Part shown: positions 53,985-61,906 of the stretch, one piece after another
Layout of the letters: each line of letters starts with the position of its first letter
Position numbering within the stretch: the first letter of the stretch is position 1
DNA from: Pseudomonas fluorescens
GTDB lineage: Bacteria; Pseudomonadota; Gammaproteobacteria; Pseudomonadales; Pseudomonadaceae
NCBI RefSeq assembly: GCF_900636825.1
Contig: NZ_LR134318.1
Location: 1,273,501 to 1,337,500 of the forward strand
Reading direction: 5' to 3'
DNA: 64,000 nt
The notes under the pieces: generated by a model
Seen by the model: only the letters and a program-made list of their open reading frames with translations
Database searches by the model: none
What the model was told of the DNA's origin: nothing
Made by a program: the position numbers and the translations under genes

Positions 53985-54737
53985 ATGCGCGTTATGCAAA
54001 AACGCAACGTAGCCTCCGTCTTAAGAGCCTTGCTCGATCAACACGGGATCTCCCCCACGGAGCTTCACCGTCGTACCGGCGTGCCTCAATCCACTCTCTC
54101 GCGAATTCTCAGCGGGAAGATCGTCGATCCCTCGGATAAACATATTTCGAAGATCGCTGAGTACTTCAATGTCAGCACCGATCAGTTGCGCGGGCGCGCC
54201 GACGTCGCGCCCGCGCCCGCGGCCGGTGCCGCCGCACGCGCTGACGTGCATGCTGAACTCAAGGACATAAGCCTGTGGGACGACGACACGCCTGTCGATG
54301 ATGATGAGGTGTCGGTGCCCTTTCTTCGCGAGGTTGAATTGGCTGCTGGATCAGGAAGATTCGTCATCGAAGAGAGCGAACGCTCCAGCCTGCGTTTCGG
54401 CAAGCGCAGCTTGCGCCATAACGGTGTGCAGTTCGATCAGGCCAAATGCGTGACGGTACGCGGCAACAGCATGTTGCCGGTGCTGCGTGACGGCGCAACC
54501 GTCGGCGTGAACGCGGGCAAATGTGGTATCGGCGACATCATTGATGGCGACCTCTATGCAATCAATCACAACGGCCAGTTGCGCGTGAAGCAGCTCTACC
54601 GCCTGCCGACCGGCATTCGTCTGCGCAGCTTCAATCGCGACGAGCATCCGGACGAGGATTACAGCTTCCAGGAAATTCAGGAAGAGCAGATCGCCATACT
54701 CGGTCATGTCTTCTGGTGGGGCATGTACGCCCGCTGA
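53985..54737 (+). CDS. LexA/PrtR-like phage repressor controlling the tailocin
   Basis: Two-domain repressor of 250 residues. The N-terminal XRE helix-turn-helix includes GISPTELHRRTGVPQSTLSR (21-40). An Ala/Pro-rich linker covers 72-90. The C-terminal S24 peptidase domain has an Ala121-Gly122 cleavage site in VELAAGSGRF, nucleophile Ser162 in RGNSMLPVLRDG and Lys202 in RVKQLYRL. These are the residues for RecA-stimulated self-cleavage, so DNA damage should induce the cluster. An alternative ATG at 53994 removes three residues. It faces away from mutS and ends in its own terminator before the tailocin promoter. PrtR is its functional analogue in P. aeruginosa; no PrtN-like activator gene is seen here. 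Confidence 0.88.
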   Translation: MRVMQKRNVASVLRALLDQHGISPTELHRRTGVPQSTLSRILSGKIVDPSDKHISKIAEYFNVSTDQLRGRADVAPAPAAGAAARADVHAELKDISLWDDDTPVDDDEVSVPFLREVELAAGSGRFVIEESERSSLRFGKRSLRHNGVQFDQAKCVTVRGNSMLPVLRDGATVGVNAGKCGIGDIIDGDLYAINHNGQLRVKQLYRLPTGIRLRSFNRDEHPDEDYSFQEIQEEQIAILGHVFWWGMYAR

Positions 54738-54758
54738 CCTTGTCCTTCTCAAATCAGA

Positions 54759-54783
54759 CCCGCCTCGATGGCGGGTTTTTTTT
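54759..54783 (+). terminator. Rho-independent terminator of the repressor gene
   Basis: CCCGCC and GGCGGG pair around TCGAT, followed by a run of eight T, 21 bases after the repressor stop. Confidence 0.92.
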
Positions 54784-54844
54784 CGCCTGTTGAAGCGCGC
54801 CAGCCCTTTGCTGGCGGGGCTTTCATGCGCTCATGCATTTCAGG

Positions 54845-54861
54845 TGCATAAATAAATGCAT
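54845..54861. promoter_or_regulatory. Palindromic operator candidate upstream of the tailocin promoter
   Basis: TGCAT-N6-ATGCA lies 8 bases before the -35 box. It resembles, in inverse orientation, the site at 53933 (shared core TGCATAAAT). Confidence 0.5.
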
Positions 54862-54868
54862 TTACGCA

Positions 54869-54897
54869 TTGACTGTATATGCATCCATGCATATTCT
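54869..54897 (+). promoter_or_regulatory. Tailocin operon promoter with an operator in its spacer
   Basis: TTGACT (54869-54874), a 17-base spacer and TATTCT (54892-54897). The perfect palindrome ATATGCATCCATGCATAT (54877-54894) fills the spacer and enters the -10 box, so a bound repressor would block RNA polymerase. The RNA would start near 54905. Confidence 0.65.
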
Positions 54898-54904
54898 TGC
54901 AACC

Positions 54905-55163
54905 AAGCCGCTCGACAAAGCGGCTGGCAAGACAAGCTCTTTAGTTCCAAAAGAACAGGCAGCGATGAACCGGCCTTAACGGTTCAGAGGGTTGGCAACT
55001 GACCCGGGTGTGCAGCGTAAAGCACCAGAAGCAGTTATCCGGCGGGCAGGGACCGCGGTCGGAAAAACAATTTAAATGGACTCGTACCGCGCCAGTAGCG
55101 CCGAAAAGTCAGCTTCCTTTCACATTTACAGGACTAAAGGGAAGGCGAAGGAGCGCATTACTG
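54905..55163 (+). other. Long structured leader of the tailocin operon
   Basis: No convincing gene lies between the promoter and the holin. Hairpins follow one another: AGCCGCT/AGCGGCT (54906-54925), GTTC/GAAC (54944-54956), GAACCG/CGGTTC (54967-54985), GGGT/ACCC (54989-55005), GTGC/GCAC, and the 10-base palindrome GACCGCGGTC (55051-55060). A terminator-like stem closes the region. Regulation by RNA structure or antitermination is inferred. An ORF in the holin frame from 55076 lacks a ribosome site. Confidence 0.55.
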
Positions 55164-55194
55164 AAAAGCCCGGTGTGCAAGCGCCGGGCTTTTT
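55164..55194 (+). terminator. Terminator-like hairpin in the tailocin leader
   Basis: AAAAGCCCGG pairs with CCGGGCTTTTT around TGTGCAAGCG. It lies 70 bases before the holin start and downstream of the predicted operon promoter, so it must be read through or be an attenuator. Confidence 0.75.
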
Positions 55195-55264
55195 GGAATG
55201 CCTGCCTCATGAGAACCCGTTGAACCCAACAAACAAAATCATTCATCACACCAGGAGGCGTGAC

Positions 55265-55603
55265 ATGACAAACGAGCAACAAGCGTTGGCGGACATGCCG
55301 ATCTGGCTGGTGATCCTTCTTGCCGTGATTGGCGGGGTGTCCGGCGAGATGTGGCGCGCCGACAAGGAGGGCGCCCACGGCTGGTCGCTTATCCGCCGTC
55401 TGGCCCTGCGCTCGGGCGCCTGCATGATCTGCGGTGTGTCGGCGATCATGCTGCTCTACGCCGCAGGCCTGTCCATCTGGGCCGCCGGCGCATTCGGCTG
55501 CCTCACCGCCATGGCCGGTGCCGACGTGGCCATCGGCTTGTACGAACGCTGGGCGGCCAAACGCATCGGCGTCTGCGAACTGCCACCCCGCGACCAGCCT
55601 TAA
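55265..55603 (+). CDS. Holin of the tailocin cluster
   Basis: Small membrane protein of 112 residues with three hydrophobic segments (about 11-27, 45-66, 68-90) and charged ends (RADKEG near 30; RWAAKRIGVCELPPRDQP at the C-terminus). It fits phage holins of this locus, which open the inner membrane so that endolysin can reach the wall and release tailocin particles. An ideal AGGAGG lies 6 bases before the ATG at 55265. An in-frame ATG at 55076 would add 63 unlikely residues. The endolysin is not in this window. Confidence 0.8.
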   Translation: MTNEQQALADMPIWLVILLAVIGGVSGEMWRADKEGAHGWSLIRRLALRSGACMICGVSAIMLLYAAGLSIWAAGAFGCLTAMAGADVAIGLYERWAAKRIGVCELPPRDQP

Positions 55604-55615
55604 CCTCGAACCTGT

Positions 55616-55640
55616 TCGTGCCGCCCTTTGGGCGGCAGGG
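55616..55640 (+). promoter_or_regulatory. Hairpin between holin and first tail gene
   Basis: GCCGCCC and GGGCGGC pair around TTT, 17 bases after the holin stop, without a T-run. It may stabilise mRNA ends or separate holin translation from the tail genes. Confidence 0.45.
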
Positions 55641-55672
55641 CTGCGCGTGGACGATAGAAAAGGAGGTCATGT

Positions 55673-56185
55673 ATGCCCACACCGATCCAACAGCCGTCGC
55701 AACTGTTTACAGCCATCGCGACGACGCTGCGCAACACCGCCGGGCTTGACATCAATGTCGGCAATCAAGACGACTTCACTGCGCCGGGCGATCAGGCCTG
55801 GGTGTTGATCGGCTTCGACCGCAACGCATCAGGGTGGCGCGCCGCTGACGGGCGTATCGCTCATGTCATGACGGTGTCGTTGCAAGTCATCCCGGCGCTT
55901 GCTGCGACCGCGTTTTCAGCCTGCGATCTGATCGCCGTGCTGAAAAATCTGATCACCGACAATCGCTGGGGCGTGCCCGGCGAGCAGTGTGATCTGCCAA
56001 CCAACATCGATGGCTTGCCGTCATTGCTCGGCCAGCAATACAAGGCCCGGACCCTGACATTCGAGCAGACCCTCTATCTCGGCCCGATCTTGCTCGACGA
56101 TCCGCTCGGCACGCCGAAATTCGCCCGCACCTGGGAAGTCAGCGATATCGACGATCCCGATCAATACACCGCGCTGGAGGGCTGA
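55673..56185 (+). CDS. Conserved tail-associated protein of the tailocin (Gp37-like)
   Basis: Protein of 170 residues with no signal peptide or membrane segment. It has the look of the Mu-like Gp37 or tail-terminator group (LFTAIATTLRNTAGLDINVGN at the start; RTLTFEQTLYLGPILLDDP and FARTWEVSDIDDPDQYTALE near the end). I recognise it mainly by place: first structural gene before baseplate protein V. AGGAGG lies 6 bases before the ATG. It ends 3 bp before the gpV-like gene. Confidence 0.6.
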   Translation: MPTPIQQPSQLFTAIATTLRNTAGLDINVGNQDDFTAPGDQAWVLIGFDRNASGWRAADGRIAHVMTVSLQVIPALAATAFSACDLIAVLKNLITDNRWGVPGEQCDLPTNIDGLPSLLGQQYKARTLTFEQTLYLGPILLDDPLGTPKFARTWEVSDIDDPDQYTALEG

Positions 56186-56188
56186 CCG

Positions 56189-56797
56189 ATGCTCGACGCA
56201 TTATTGCGCATGCAACTGGGCCCGATCATCGAACGTCTGGCGGAGATGGAGGCAGAAATCGAAGACCTGCATCGCCGTGCCGAAAACTACTGCCGCATCG
56301 GCATTTGCCAGACCGTCGACGCAGCGAGCAACACCTGCCAGGTCAGTCACGGCGGCTTGCTCACACCGGCCATAAGGTTCTTTAACCCGAGTGCCGGCGC
56401 GCAGAGCGAATCGCGCATTCCCAGCGTAGGTGAGCAATGTCTGCTGCTGAACTACGGCAGCGGCGAAAGCGGCGCGCAAAGTGTCGCGCTGTTCGGGCTG
56501 AACAGTGATCGTTTTCCCCCGGCCTCGACCATCCCGACGTTGACTCGTCGGGTGCATCAGGACGGCAGCGAAAGCGGCTACGACGATGCAACGCACACCT
56601 TGCACTGGCAGAACGGCCCGGCGCACTTCAACGGTTCACGGGAAACGCTCGAGCTGAGCATCGGCCCGGCGCACCTGCTGATGACGCCCCAAGTCATCAC
56701 CCTGCAACTGGGCGCGGTCGGCCTGACCCTCGACGCTTCCGGCGCGCACTTCAACGGCCCGTTGGTCGATCACCAGGGCCGGGTCATCAGCCCCTGA
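56189..56797 (+). CDS. Baseplate spike protein (P2 gpV-like)
   Basis: Protein of 202 residues. The helical N-terminus (LERMEAEIEDLHRRAENY region) is followed by an OB-fold domain (GICQTVDAASNTCQVSHG) with the gpV motif IPSVGEQCLLLNYGSG. A repetitive beta-rich C-terminal part (HFNGSRETLELSIGPAHLL, LTLDASGAHFNGPLVDH) probably forms the triple-stranded spike that pierces the target outer membrane. The W, J and I genes follow in P2 order. Confidence 0.85.
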   Translation: MLDALLRMQLGPIIERLAEMEAEIEDLHRRAENYCRIGICQTVDAASNTCQVSHGGLLTPAIRFFNPSAGAQSESRIPSVGEQCLLLNYGSGESGAQSVALFGLNSDRFPPASTIPTLTRRVHQDGSESGYDDATHTLHWQNGPAHFNGSRETLELSIGPAHLLMTPQVITLQLGAVGLTLDASGAHFNGPLVDHQGRVISP

Positions 56798-56811
56798 TTC
56801 AAGAGCTAACC

Positions 56812-57144
56812 ATGATCGGAATCGATAGAGACAGCGGGGCCACGGTCGACGACTGGCTGCAGTTTGTGCAGCGCGCGACCCGAGCCCTGACCACGCCGCT
56901 GGGCACCCGGCAAAAACGGCCCTTGTACGGATCGCTGATCCCCTCGCTGCTGGGGCAAAACCTCGGTGATGACGTCCTGCTTTTGGCGCAGAGCCACGCG
57001 GCGCAAGCGTTCTACAACGCGCAGAACGGCATCAGCGATTTTCAGCCGCAAGTCATCGTCGCCAGTCGGCAGGGCGCCGGTTTGTTGCTGCGCTTCGCCG
57101 GCATCTGGAAAAACCGCCAACAAACCTTCGAGGTCGTGACATGA
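56812..57144 (+). CDS. Baseplate wedge protein (P2 gpW / T4 gp25-like)
   Basis: Protein of 110 residues with the GPW/gp25 fold. Conserved parts are MIGIDRDSGATVDDWLQFV, RALTTPLGTRQKRPLYGS and LRFAGIWKNRQQTFEV. It starts sheath polymerisation at the baseplate in contractile tails. Overlap with the next gene is 4 bp (ATGA). Confidence 0.87.
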   Translation: MIGIDRDSGATVDDWLQFVQRATRALTTPLGTRQKRPLYGSLIPSLLGQNLGDDVLLLAQSHAAQAFYNAQNGISDFQPQVIVASRQGAGLLLRFAGIWKNRQQTFEVVT

Positions 57145-58136
57145 GCATGTTGATCCCCGGTCAGAATCAACTGGCCGAACCTTCGCTGATCAAGGTCGAG
57201 GCCTTTGAGGATCTGCTCGCCGAGTTCAAGGCGTTCGTCGTCGAATACGTCGCTGCGCGCTCGCCGGACAGTGCAGCAAAACTCAAAACCAGCCTGGAAA
57301 ACGAAAGCGAACTGCTGACGCTCGCTTTGCAAGCGTTCTGCGTGCGTCTGCAAATCCACGAACGCAAATACAATGCGCGCATCAAGCAGATGCTGGCGTG
57401 GTGGGCCACCGGCAGCAATCTTGATGCGCGGCTGGCGGACATGGGCCTTGAGCGGCAGTTGCTGGATCCCGGTGACCCCGCAGCATTCACGCCGGTGCCG
57501 GCGATTTATGAAAGCGACGATGACGCCCGTTTGCGTTATTACCTGGCGCCGCATGCACCGGCAGCGGGGTCGCGGATGCAGTATCGCCGGGAAGTGTTCA
57601 CCCTCGGCGAGCGGCCAGCGGTGAACGTCGAATCCAGCGATGCCGGGGTGGTGACGGTGACCTACACCTTCAACCCGGACGGTCTCGCTGCTCAGGTCAA
57701 GGATGGCAACGGTCGACGCACCGCTCCCGGCGAAGTGCAGGTTACGGTGCTGTCGCGAGAAGGCGACGGCACAGCGTCCGAAGCCCTGCTCGAGGATGTG
57801 CGTCAGCACTTTGCCCGCGCCGACGTGCGACCGGAAACTGACCTCGTCACCGTCAAGTCTGCCGATATTCAGCGCTACCAGATTCGCGTCGTGGCCAAAA
57901 TCAATTCCGGCCCCGATTCGGGCCTGACCAAAGTCGCGGCGCAAGCGCAGTTGCAGGCCTACGCCGACAGCTGTCACCGCCTCGAAGGTCGGGTTGATCC
58001 GAGCTGGATCGACTTCACGCTGCACAACGCCGGCGCCGTCCAACTACAGATTCTCGAGCCGCTGGCGCCGATCATCACCACTGCTTTCCAGGCGCCGTAC
58101 TGCACGGCGGTGGAAGTCGAGGTGCTGACCCTATGA
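57141..58136 (+). CDS. Baseplate protein J (P2 gpJ-like)
   Basis: Protein of 331 residues. Motifs of the baseplate J family: an N-terminal LAEFKAFVVEYVAARSPDS, RLRYYLAPHAPAAGSRMQYR, SSDAGVVTVTYTFNPDG and VRQHFARADVRPETDLVTV. It forms the outer wedge ring with W and I. Neighbours overlap by 4 bp on both sides, so W-J-I are co-translated. Confidence 0.9.
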   Translation: MSMLIPGQNQLAEPSLIKVEAFEDLLAEFKAFVVEYVAARSPDSAAKLKTSLENESELLTLALQAFCVRLQIHERKYNARIKQMLAWWATGSNLDARLADMGLERQLLDPGDPAAFTPVPAIYESDDDARLRYYLAPHAPAAGSRMQYRREVFTLGERPAVNVESSDAGVVTVTYTFNPDGLAAQVKDGNGRRTAPGEVQVTVLSREGDGTASEALLEDVRQHFARADVRPETDLVTVKSADIQRYQIRVVAKINSGPDSGLTKVAAQAQLQAYADSCHRLEGRVDPSWIDFTLHNAGAVQLQILEPLAPIITTAFQAPYCTAVEVEVLTL

Positions 58137-58768
58137 GTGAAAAAACTCAGCGCCCGACGCTGTTGCCCGCCAACAGCTCGGCCCTCGAGCGCGGTCTGGA
58201 TCTGGGCTTCGGCGCCTTGCTCGATCGCATCGCACCGCCGTTTCCCGAACTGATGAACCCCAGCGAAACGCCGGTGGCTTTTCTGCCGTATCTGGCAGCG
58301 GATCGTGGGGTCGCCGAATGGAGCACCGATGCACCGCAAGCAGAAAAACGTCTGACCGTCGAACTCGCTTGGCCCACTGCGCGGCAAGCCGGCACTCGCA
58401 CGGCGCTGGAAAACGCCGCCAAGGGTTTGCAACTGCGTCCGGAAATCCGCGCCTGGTATGAACAGACACCGCCCGGCGCGCCCTACAGTTTTTCCGTGCG
58501 CGCCTTCAGCGAACAACCCTACAGCGAAACCATCGATGCCCGTCTTGATCGACGCCTGGCCGATGCCAAAAGCGAACGGGATGTGCTGTCGGTCTCGGTG
58601 GGGCTCAGTGCGTTCGGCAATCACGTGATCGGCGCCGCGACGTTCTGCGGGGAGCTGACCACGGTTTATCCGATCGTTATCGAAGGGCTCGAAACCTCGG
58701 GCGAAGCGTTCATCGCGGCGGCGCTGTACACCGTCGAAACATCCACTATTTATCCTCAGGGGGCCTGA
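58133..58768 (+). CDS. Tail protein I (P2 gpI-like)
   Basis: Protein of 211 residues. The typical N-terminus is LLPANSSALERGLDLGFG, followed by NPSETPVAFLPYLAADRGV with the family Trp-Ser-Thr-Asp segment. It links wedge protein J to the tail fibre in P2-like baseplates. The fibre gene starts on the next base. Confidence 0.88.
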   Translation: MSEKTQRPTLLPANSSALERGLDLGFGALLDRIAPPFPELMNPSETPVAFLPYLAADRGVAEWSTDAPQAEKRLTVELAWPTARQAGTRTALENAAKGLQLRPEIRAWYEQTPPGAPYSFSVRAFSEQPYSETIDARLDRRLADAKSERDVLSVSVGLSAFGNHVIGAATFCGELTTVYPIVIEGLETSGEAFIAAALYTVETSTIYPQGA

Positions 58769-61201
58769 ATGGCTGACTATTACACCCTGCTCACCAACGC
58801 AGGGATTGCCTACGAAACGGCGTGCAAAGCCGCGGGCACGCCGATCAAGCTGACGCAGATTTCCGTCGGCGATGGCGGCGGCGCGGTCTACAACCCAGCG
58901 GCCACCGCCACCGCGCTGAAACGCGAAGTCTGGCGCGGACCGCTCAACGCGCTGTTCCAAGACGAGAAAAATCCGAGCTGGCTGCTCGCGGAAGTGACTA
59001 TTCCGCCGGACGTCGGCGGCTGGTATGTGCGCGAAGCGGGGCTGTGGACCGACACCGGCGTGCTCTACGCCATCGTCAAATATCCGGAATCGTTCAAACC
59101 GGTTCTGGCCACTTCGGGCTCGGGCAAAGAGTTCTACATTCGCTCGATTTTCGAGACAAGTAATGCGTCGCTGGTGACGTTGTTGATTGATGACACCGTG
59201 GTCAAGGCTACTCGTGCCTGGGTCATGAGTTATCTCGCCGAAGAACTCGGCAAACTCGATGGCAAGCACTCGGTACGCGTTGCGGCGACTGGCAATGTCG
59301 TACTGAACGGTGCGCAGCAAATCGACGGTGTCGCCGTGGTTGCTGGCGATCGTGTGCTGCTGCCGAGCCAGACCCTGGCCAAGGACAACGGCCTGTGGAT
59401 CGTCGCCAATGGCGAATGGCTGCGGGCGACCGATGCCAACAGCAGCGCCAAGGTAACGCCCGGCCTGACAGTAATGGTCGAGGAGGGCGTGGCGAATGGA
59501 GATTCGTTGTGGCACCTGACTACCAATGCGCCGATCACCCTTGGCACCACGGCACTGACGTTCAAGATGCTCGCGGGGCGGACCGGGATTGCTGCCGGGA
59601 CTTACAAGAGTCTGACGGTTGATGAATATGGCCGGGCGACTGCCGGGGCAAATCCCGAGACGCTCGCAGGATTTGGAATCAAGGATTCGTACACCAAGGC
59701 TGAAGTTGAGGCGTTGATTGCCAAGGCGTCGGCGTTGCCGGTGGGATCGATTGTGGCGTTCCCGGTTGATACGCCGCCGCCGGGTTTTCTGGAGCTGGAT
59801 AACAGCGTCAAGAGCAGCGCGACTTACCCGGACTTGAGCGCTTATCTGGGCGGTAAGTTTAATAAGGGTGATGAGGGGGCTGGAAATTTCCGGTTGCCGG
59901 AGACTCGCGGGGAGTTTTTGCGGGGTTGGGATCATGGGCGGGGGGTGGATGCCGGTCGCCAGCTTGGTACGGCTCAACTCGATGCAATGCAGCGTCTCAC
60001 TGGTGCGATATCTGCAGCAGACTCTACTGGTATGGGTCAAATACTCAACGGTGTATACGGTGGGACGAAATCCGGCGTGTCGAAGGGTGTTAATGCTGCG
60101 GCCGACGCCTACACTTCCATAGATTTTGACAACGCGCGACAAGCCCGGACATCGGCAGAAAACCGCCCACGTAACGTCACCGTCATGTGGTGCATCAAAG
60201 CTTGGAATGCCCCGATCAACCAAGGAAACATTGACGTAGCGGCACTCGTTAAAGAGGTTTCACGTCTTGGCTCTGCAGTACCCGTAGGTGCTGTTATGGC
60301 CTTCCCTACGGGAATCGTGCCTCCCGGATTTCTGGAACTGGATGGCAGCGTGCAAAGCTCCGCAACCTATCCGGATCTGGCATCTTACTTGGGCGCTACC
60401 TACGTCAAGGGTGATGAGGGCGCGGGAAATTTCCGTTTGCCAGATTCACGCGGCGAGTTTCTCCGTGGTTGGGATCATGCGCGTGGAACAGATCCGGGAC
60501 GAAACATAGGTAGCTATCAGGCTGGTACAAAAACTCAGGGCGATAATGGAGACGCTCCAGCCGTTCAGGGGATTGGCAACTCGAATGCAATCGACGCTGA
60601 CCCCGCACCGGATTTCAAAGGCGATATTTACTACACAACCACAGGCGCAACAGTCGGCAGCTTCACAGGCTCGTATTGGAAAACTGTCCGTCCGCGCAAC
60701 TTGGCGGTGATGTGGTGTATCAAGGCCTGGAACGCGCCGATCAATCAGGGAAACATTGATATCGGCGGGCTCTCTGCATTGGCGCAACAAGCCTCTGAAA
60801 GCAATCAAGGCACAGCGAAAGTTGCCACCCAAGCCCTTACAGACTCAGGCACCGATGACGCGACGATCGTCACGCCGAAAAAGTTGCGCTTGGGCTTTCA
60901 GATTCTCAAGGCTGCCAATGGCTATGTGGTTTTTCCATCTTGGCTAGGGAGTTTTATTATCCAGTGGGGTTACGCTTCAATTCCCGCTACGTTAACGACG
61001 GTCCCATTTTCACTGAGCTATCCAAATGCGTGTCTCTGCGTGCAGACCTCAGGGGTCAGCACATCGGCTGCAGCGGATGTTATTGAGTTGATTCCGTTGA
61101 ATGGCAAAAACGGATTTACGGCAGTCGGAGTGAGTTCGGGGGTTTCAGGATCTCCTGTGCAAACAGCGACCAATTTCTATTGGCTTTCGATTGGGCATTG
61201 A
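58769..61201 (+). CDS. Tail fibre (receptor-binding) protein with two tandem collar domains
   Basis: Protein of 810 residues that should set the killing range. Residues 1-150 form the conserved baseplate-attachment region (MADYYTLLTNAGIAYETA, WYVREAGLWTDTGVLYAIVK). A linker of repeats follows to about 320. Two phage-collar domains come next, about 324-490 and 505-665, each starting PVGxxxAFP, containing DEGAGNFRLP and RGEFLRGWDH, and ending VMWCIKAWNAPINQGNID. The last 110 residues (FPSWLGSFIIQWGY, ATNFYWLSIGH) look like a gp53-type tip domain that probably contacts the receptor. From about 59900 on the sequence is less GC-rich. A chaperone gene follows with one base of overlap. Confidence 0.9.
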   Translation: MADYYTLLTNAGIAYETACKAAGTPIKLTQISVGDGGGAVYNPAATATALKREVWRGPLNALFQDEKNPSWLLAEVTIPPDVGGWYVREAGLWTDTGVLYAIVKYPESFKPVLATSGSGKEFYIRSIFETSNASLVTLLIDDTVVKATRAWVMSYLAEELGKLDGKHSVRVAATGNVVLNGAQQIDGVAVVAGDRVLLPSQTLAKDNGLWIVANGEWLRATDANSSAKVTPGLTVMVEEGVANGDSLWHLTTNAPITLGTTALTFKMLAGRTGIAAGTYKSLTVDEYGRATAGANPETLAGFGIKDSYTKAEVEALIAKASALPVGSIVAFPVDTPPPGFLELDNSVKSSATYPDLSAYLGGKFNKGDEGAGNFRLPETRGEFLRGWDHGRGVDAGRQLGTAQLDAMQRLTGAISAADSTGMGQILNGVYGGTKSGVSKGVNAAADAYTSIDFDNARQARTSAENRPRNVTVMWCIKAWNAPINQGNIDVAALVKEVSRLGSAVPVGAVMAFPTGIVPPGFLELDGSVQSSATYPDLASYLGATYVKGDEGAGNFRLPDSRGEFLRGWDHARGTDPGRNIGSYQAGTKTQGDNGDAPAVQGIGNSNAIDADPAPDFKGDIYYTTTGATVGSFTGSYWKTVRPRNLAVMWCIKAWNAPINQGNIDIGGLSALAQQASESNQGTAKVATQALTDSGTDDATIVTPKKLRLGFQILKAANGYVVFPSWLGSFIIQWGYASIPATLTTVPFSLSYPNACLCVQTSGVSTSAAADVIELIPLNGKNGFTAVGVSSGVSGSPVQTATNFYWLSIGH

Positions 61202-61212
61202 TGGTGGAAAAA

Positions 61213-61617
61213 ATGAAATACGTGACATTTGACTCCCAAGGTGTTCTTGAATCGCGCCTTATTCGCGGGCTAAACGATATTCCAGAAGGTGCTGTCGAGG
61301 TTAATGAACGCCTGTGGATGCGCATTACTCAGGAACTTGATGGCGTATGGAAATTGGCGGATGACGGCGCCATTACCAAGCATGCGCTTCCCGAATTACA
61401 ACCCGTCGAATATTCCGCTGAGGAAATTGAAGCTCTGAGGCGTCGTGCGTACGCCGACCCCATTACCGGATCCGACCGGCTATTCGCTGAAGCCCAGCGC
61501 ATGCAGGTTATGGACGAACCCGGTTGGGAAACCGTTCGCACGGCGGGCATAAAACGATTCAAGGAAATTCAGCAAGAGTTTCCTTGGGTGAAACCCTCAG
61601 CACAATCCTTGAACTAA
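61213..61617 (+). CDS. Tail fibre assembly chaperone
   Basis: Protein of 134 residues from MKYVTFDSQGVLESRLI. The C-terminal half (RRAYADPITGSDRLFAEAQR, GWETVRTAGIKRFKEIQQEF) is typical of assembly proteins coded after tail fibres. It should act on the fibre just upstream and is expected to be matched to its tip. An ATG at 61201 overlaps the fibre stop, but GGTGG at 61203-61207 is spaced for 61213. The N-terminal third is less GC-rich, like the fibre tip. Confidence 0.8.
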   Translation: MKYVTFDSQGVLESRLIRGLNDIPEGAVEVNERLWMRITQELDGVWKLADDGAITKHALPELQPVEYSAEEIEALRRRAYADPITGSDRLFAEAQRMQVMDEPGWETVRTAGIKRFKEIQQEFPWVKPSAQSLN

Positions 61618-61641
61618 ACGCCCCGAACCCCGGGGCGTTTT
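61618..61641 (+). terminator. Terminator after the fibre chaperone gene
   Basis: ACGCCCCG and CGGGGCGT pair around AACCC, followed by TTTTCTT. It begins at the base after the stop codon. Confidence 0.85.
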
Positions 61642-61672
61642 CTTGCCCGCCCCACAACATTCAACACCCACC

Positions 61673-61697
61673 AAGCCCCTCCCCACGAGGGGCTTTT
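61673..61697 (+). terminator. Second tandem terminator before the sheath genes
   Basis: AAGCCCCT and AGGGGCTT pair around CCCCACG, ending in TTTT, 22 bases before the small DUF2635 gene. With the previous hairpin it isolates the baseplate-fibre genes from the sheath-tube genes. Confidence 0.75.
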
Positions 61698-61718
61698 CCG
61701 TTTATGGAGAAACGAAAA

Positions 61719-61904
61719 ATGGCAAACCGCCAAACCTACACCGTGCTCGTCCCATTCCCCACCGGCGGTGGGCATTGGTCGAGCATCGGCCAAGAACTCG
61801 ATCTGCTCGACGTCGAGGCCAGTGCGCTGCACTTCGCCGGTCGACTGGAACTGAACACCCAATCCACCCAGGCCAAAACGGCCGCTGCCAAGAAGGCTGA
61901 CTGA
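61719..61904 (+). CDS. Small DUF2635-type protein before the sheath gene
   Basis: Protein of 61 residues: MANRQTYTVLVPFPTGGGHW to an Ala/Lys-rich end. Similar short proteins lie just before the sheath gene in Mu-like and SfV-like tails (DUF2635, Mu Gp38 position); their role is unknown. GGAGA lies 9 bases before the ATG. The sheath gene starts 2 bp after the stop. Confidence 0.7.
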   Translation: MANRQTYTVLVPFPTGGGHWSSIGQELDLLDVEASALHFAGRLELNTQSTQAKTAAAKKAD

Positions 61905-61906
61905 AC

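Noticed and set aside
54967..54981. A five-codon leader peptide (ATG to TAA) in the tailocin leader
   Set aside because: It has no convincing Shine-Dalgarno and lies inside the GAACCG/CGGTTC stem; RNA structure explains the sequence better.
55076..55264. In-frame N-terminal extension of the holin
   Set aside because: It contains a terminator hairpin and has no ribosome site, whereas AGGAGG lies ideally before the ATG at 55265.
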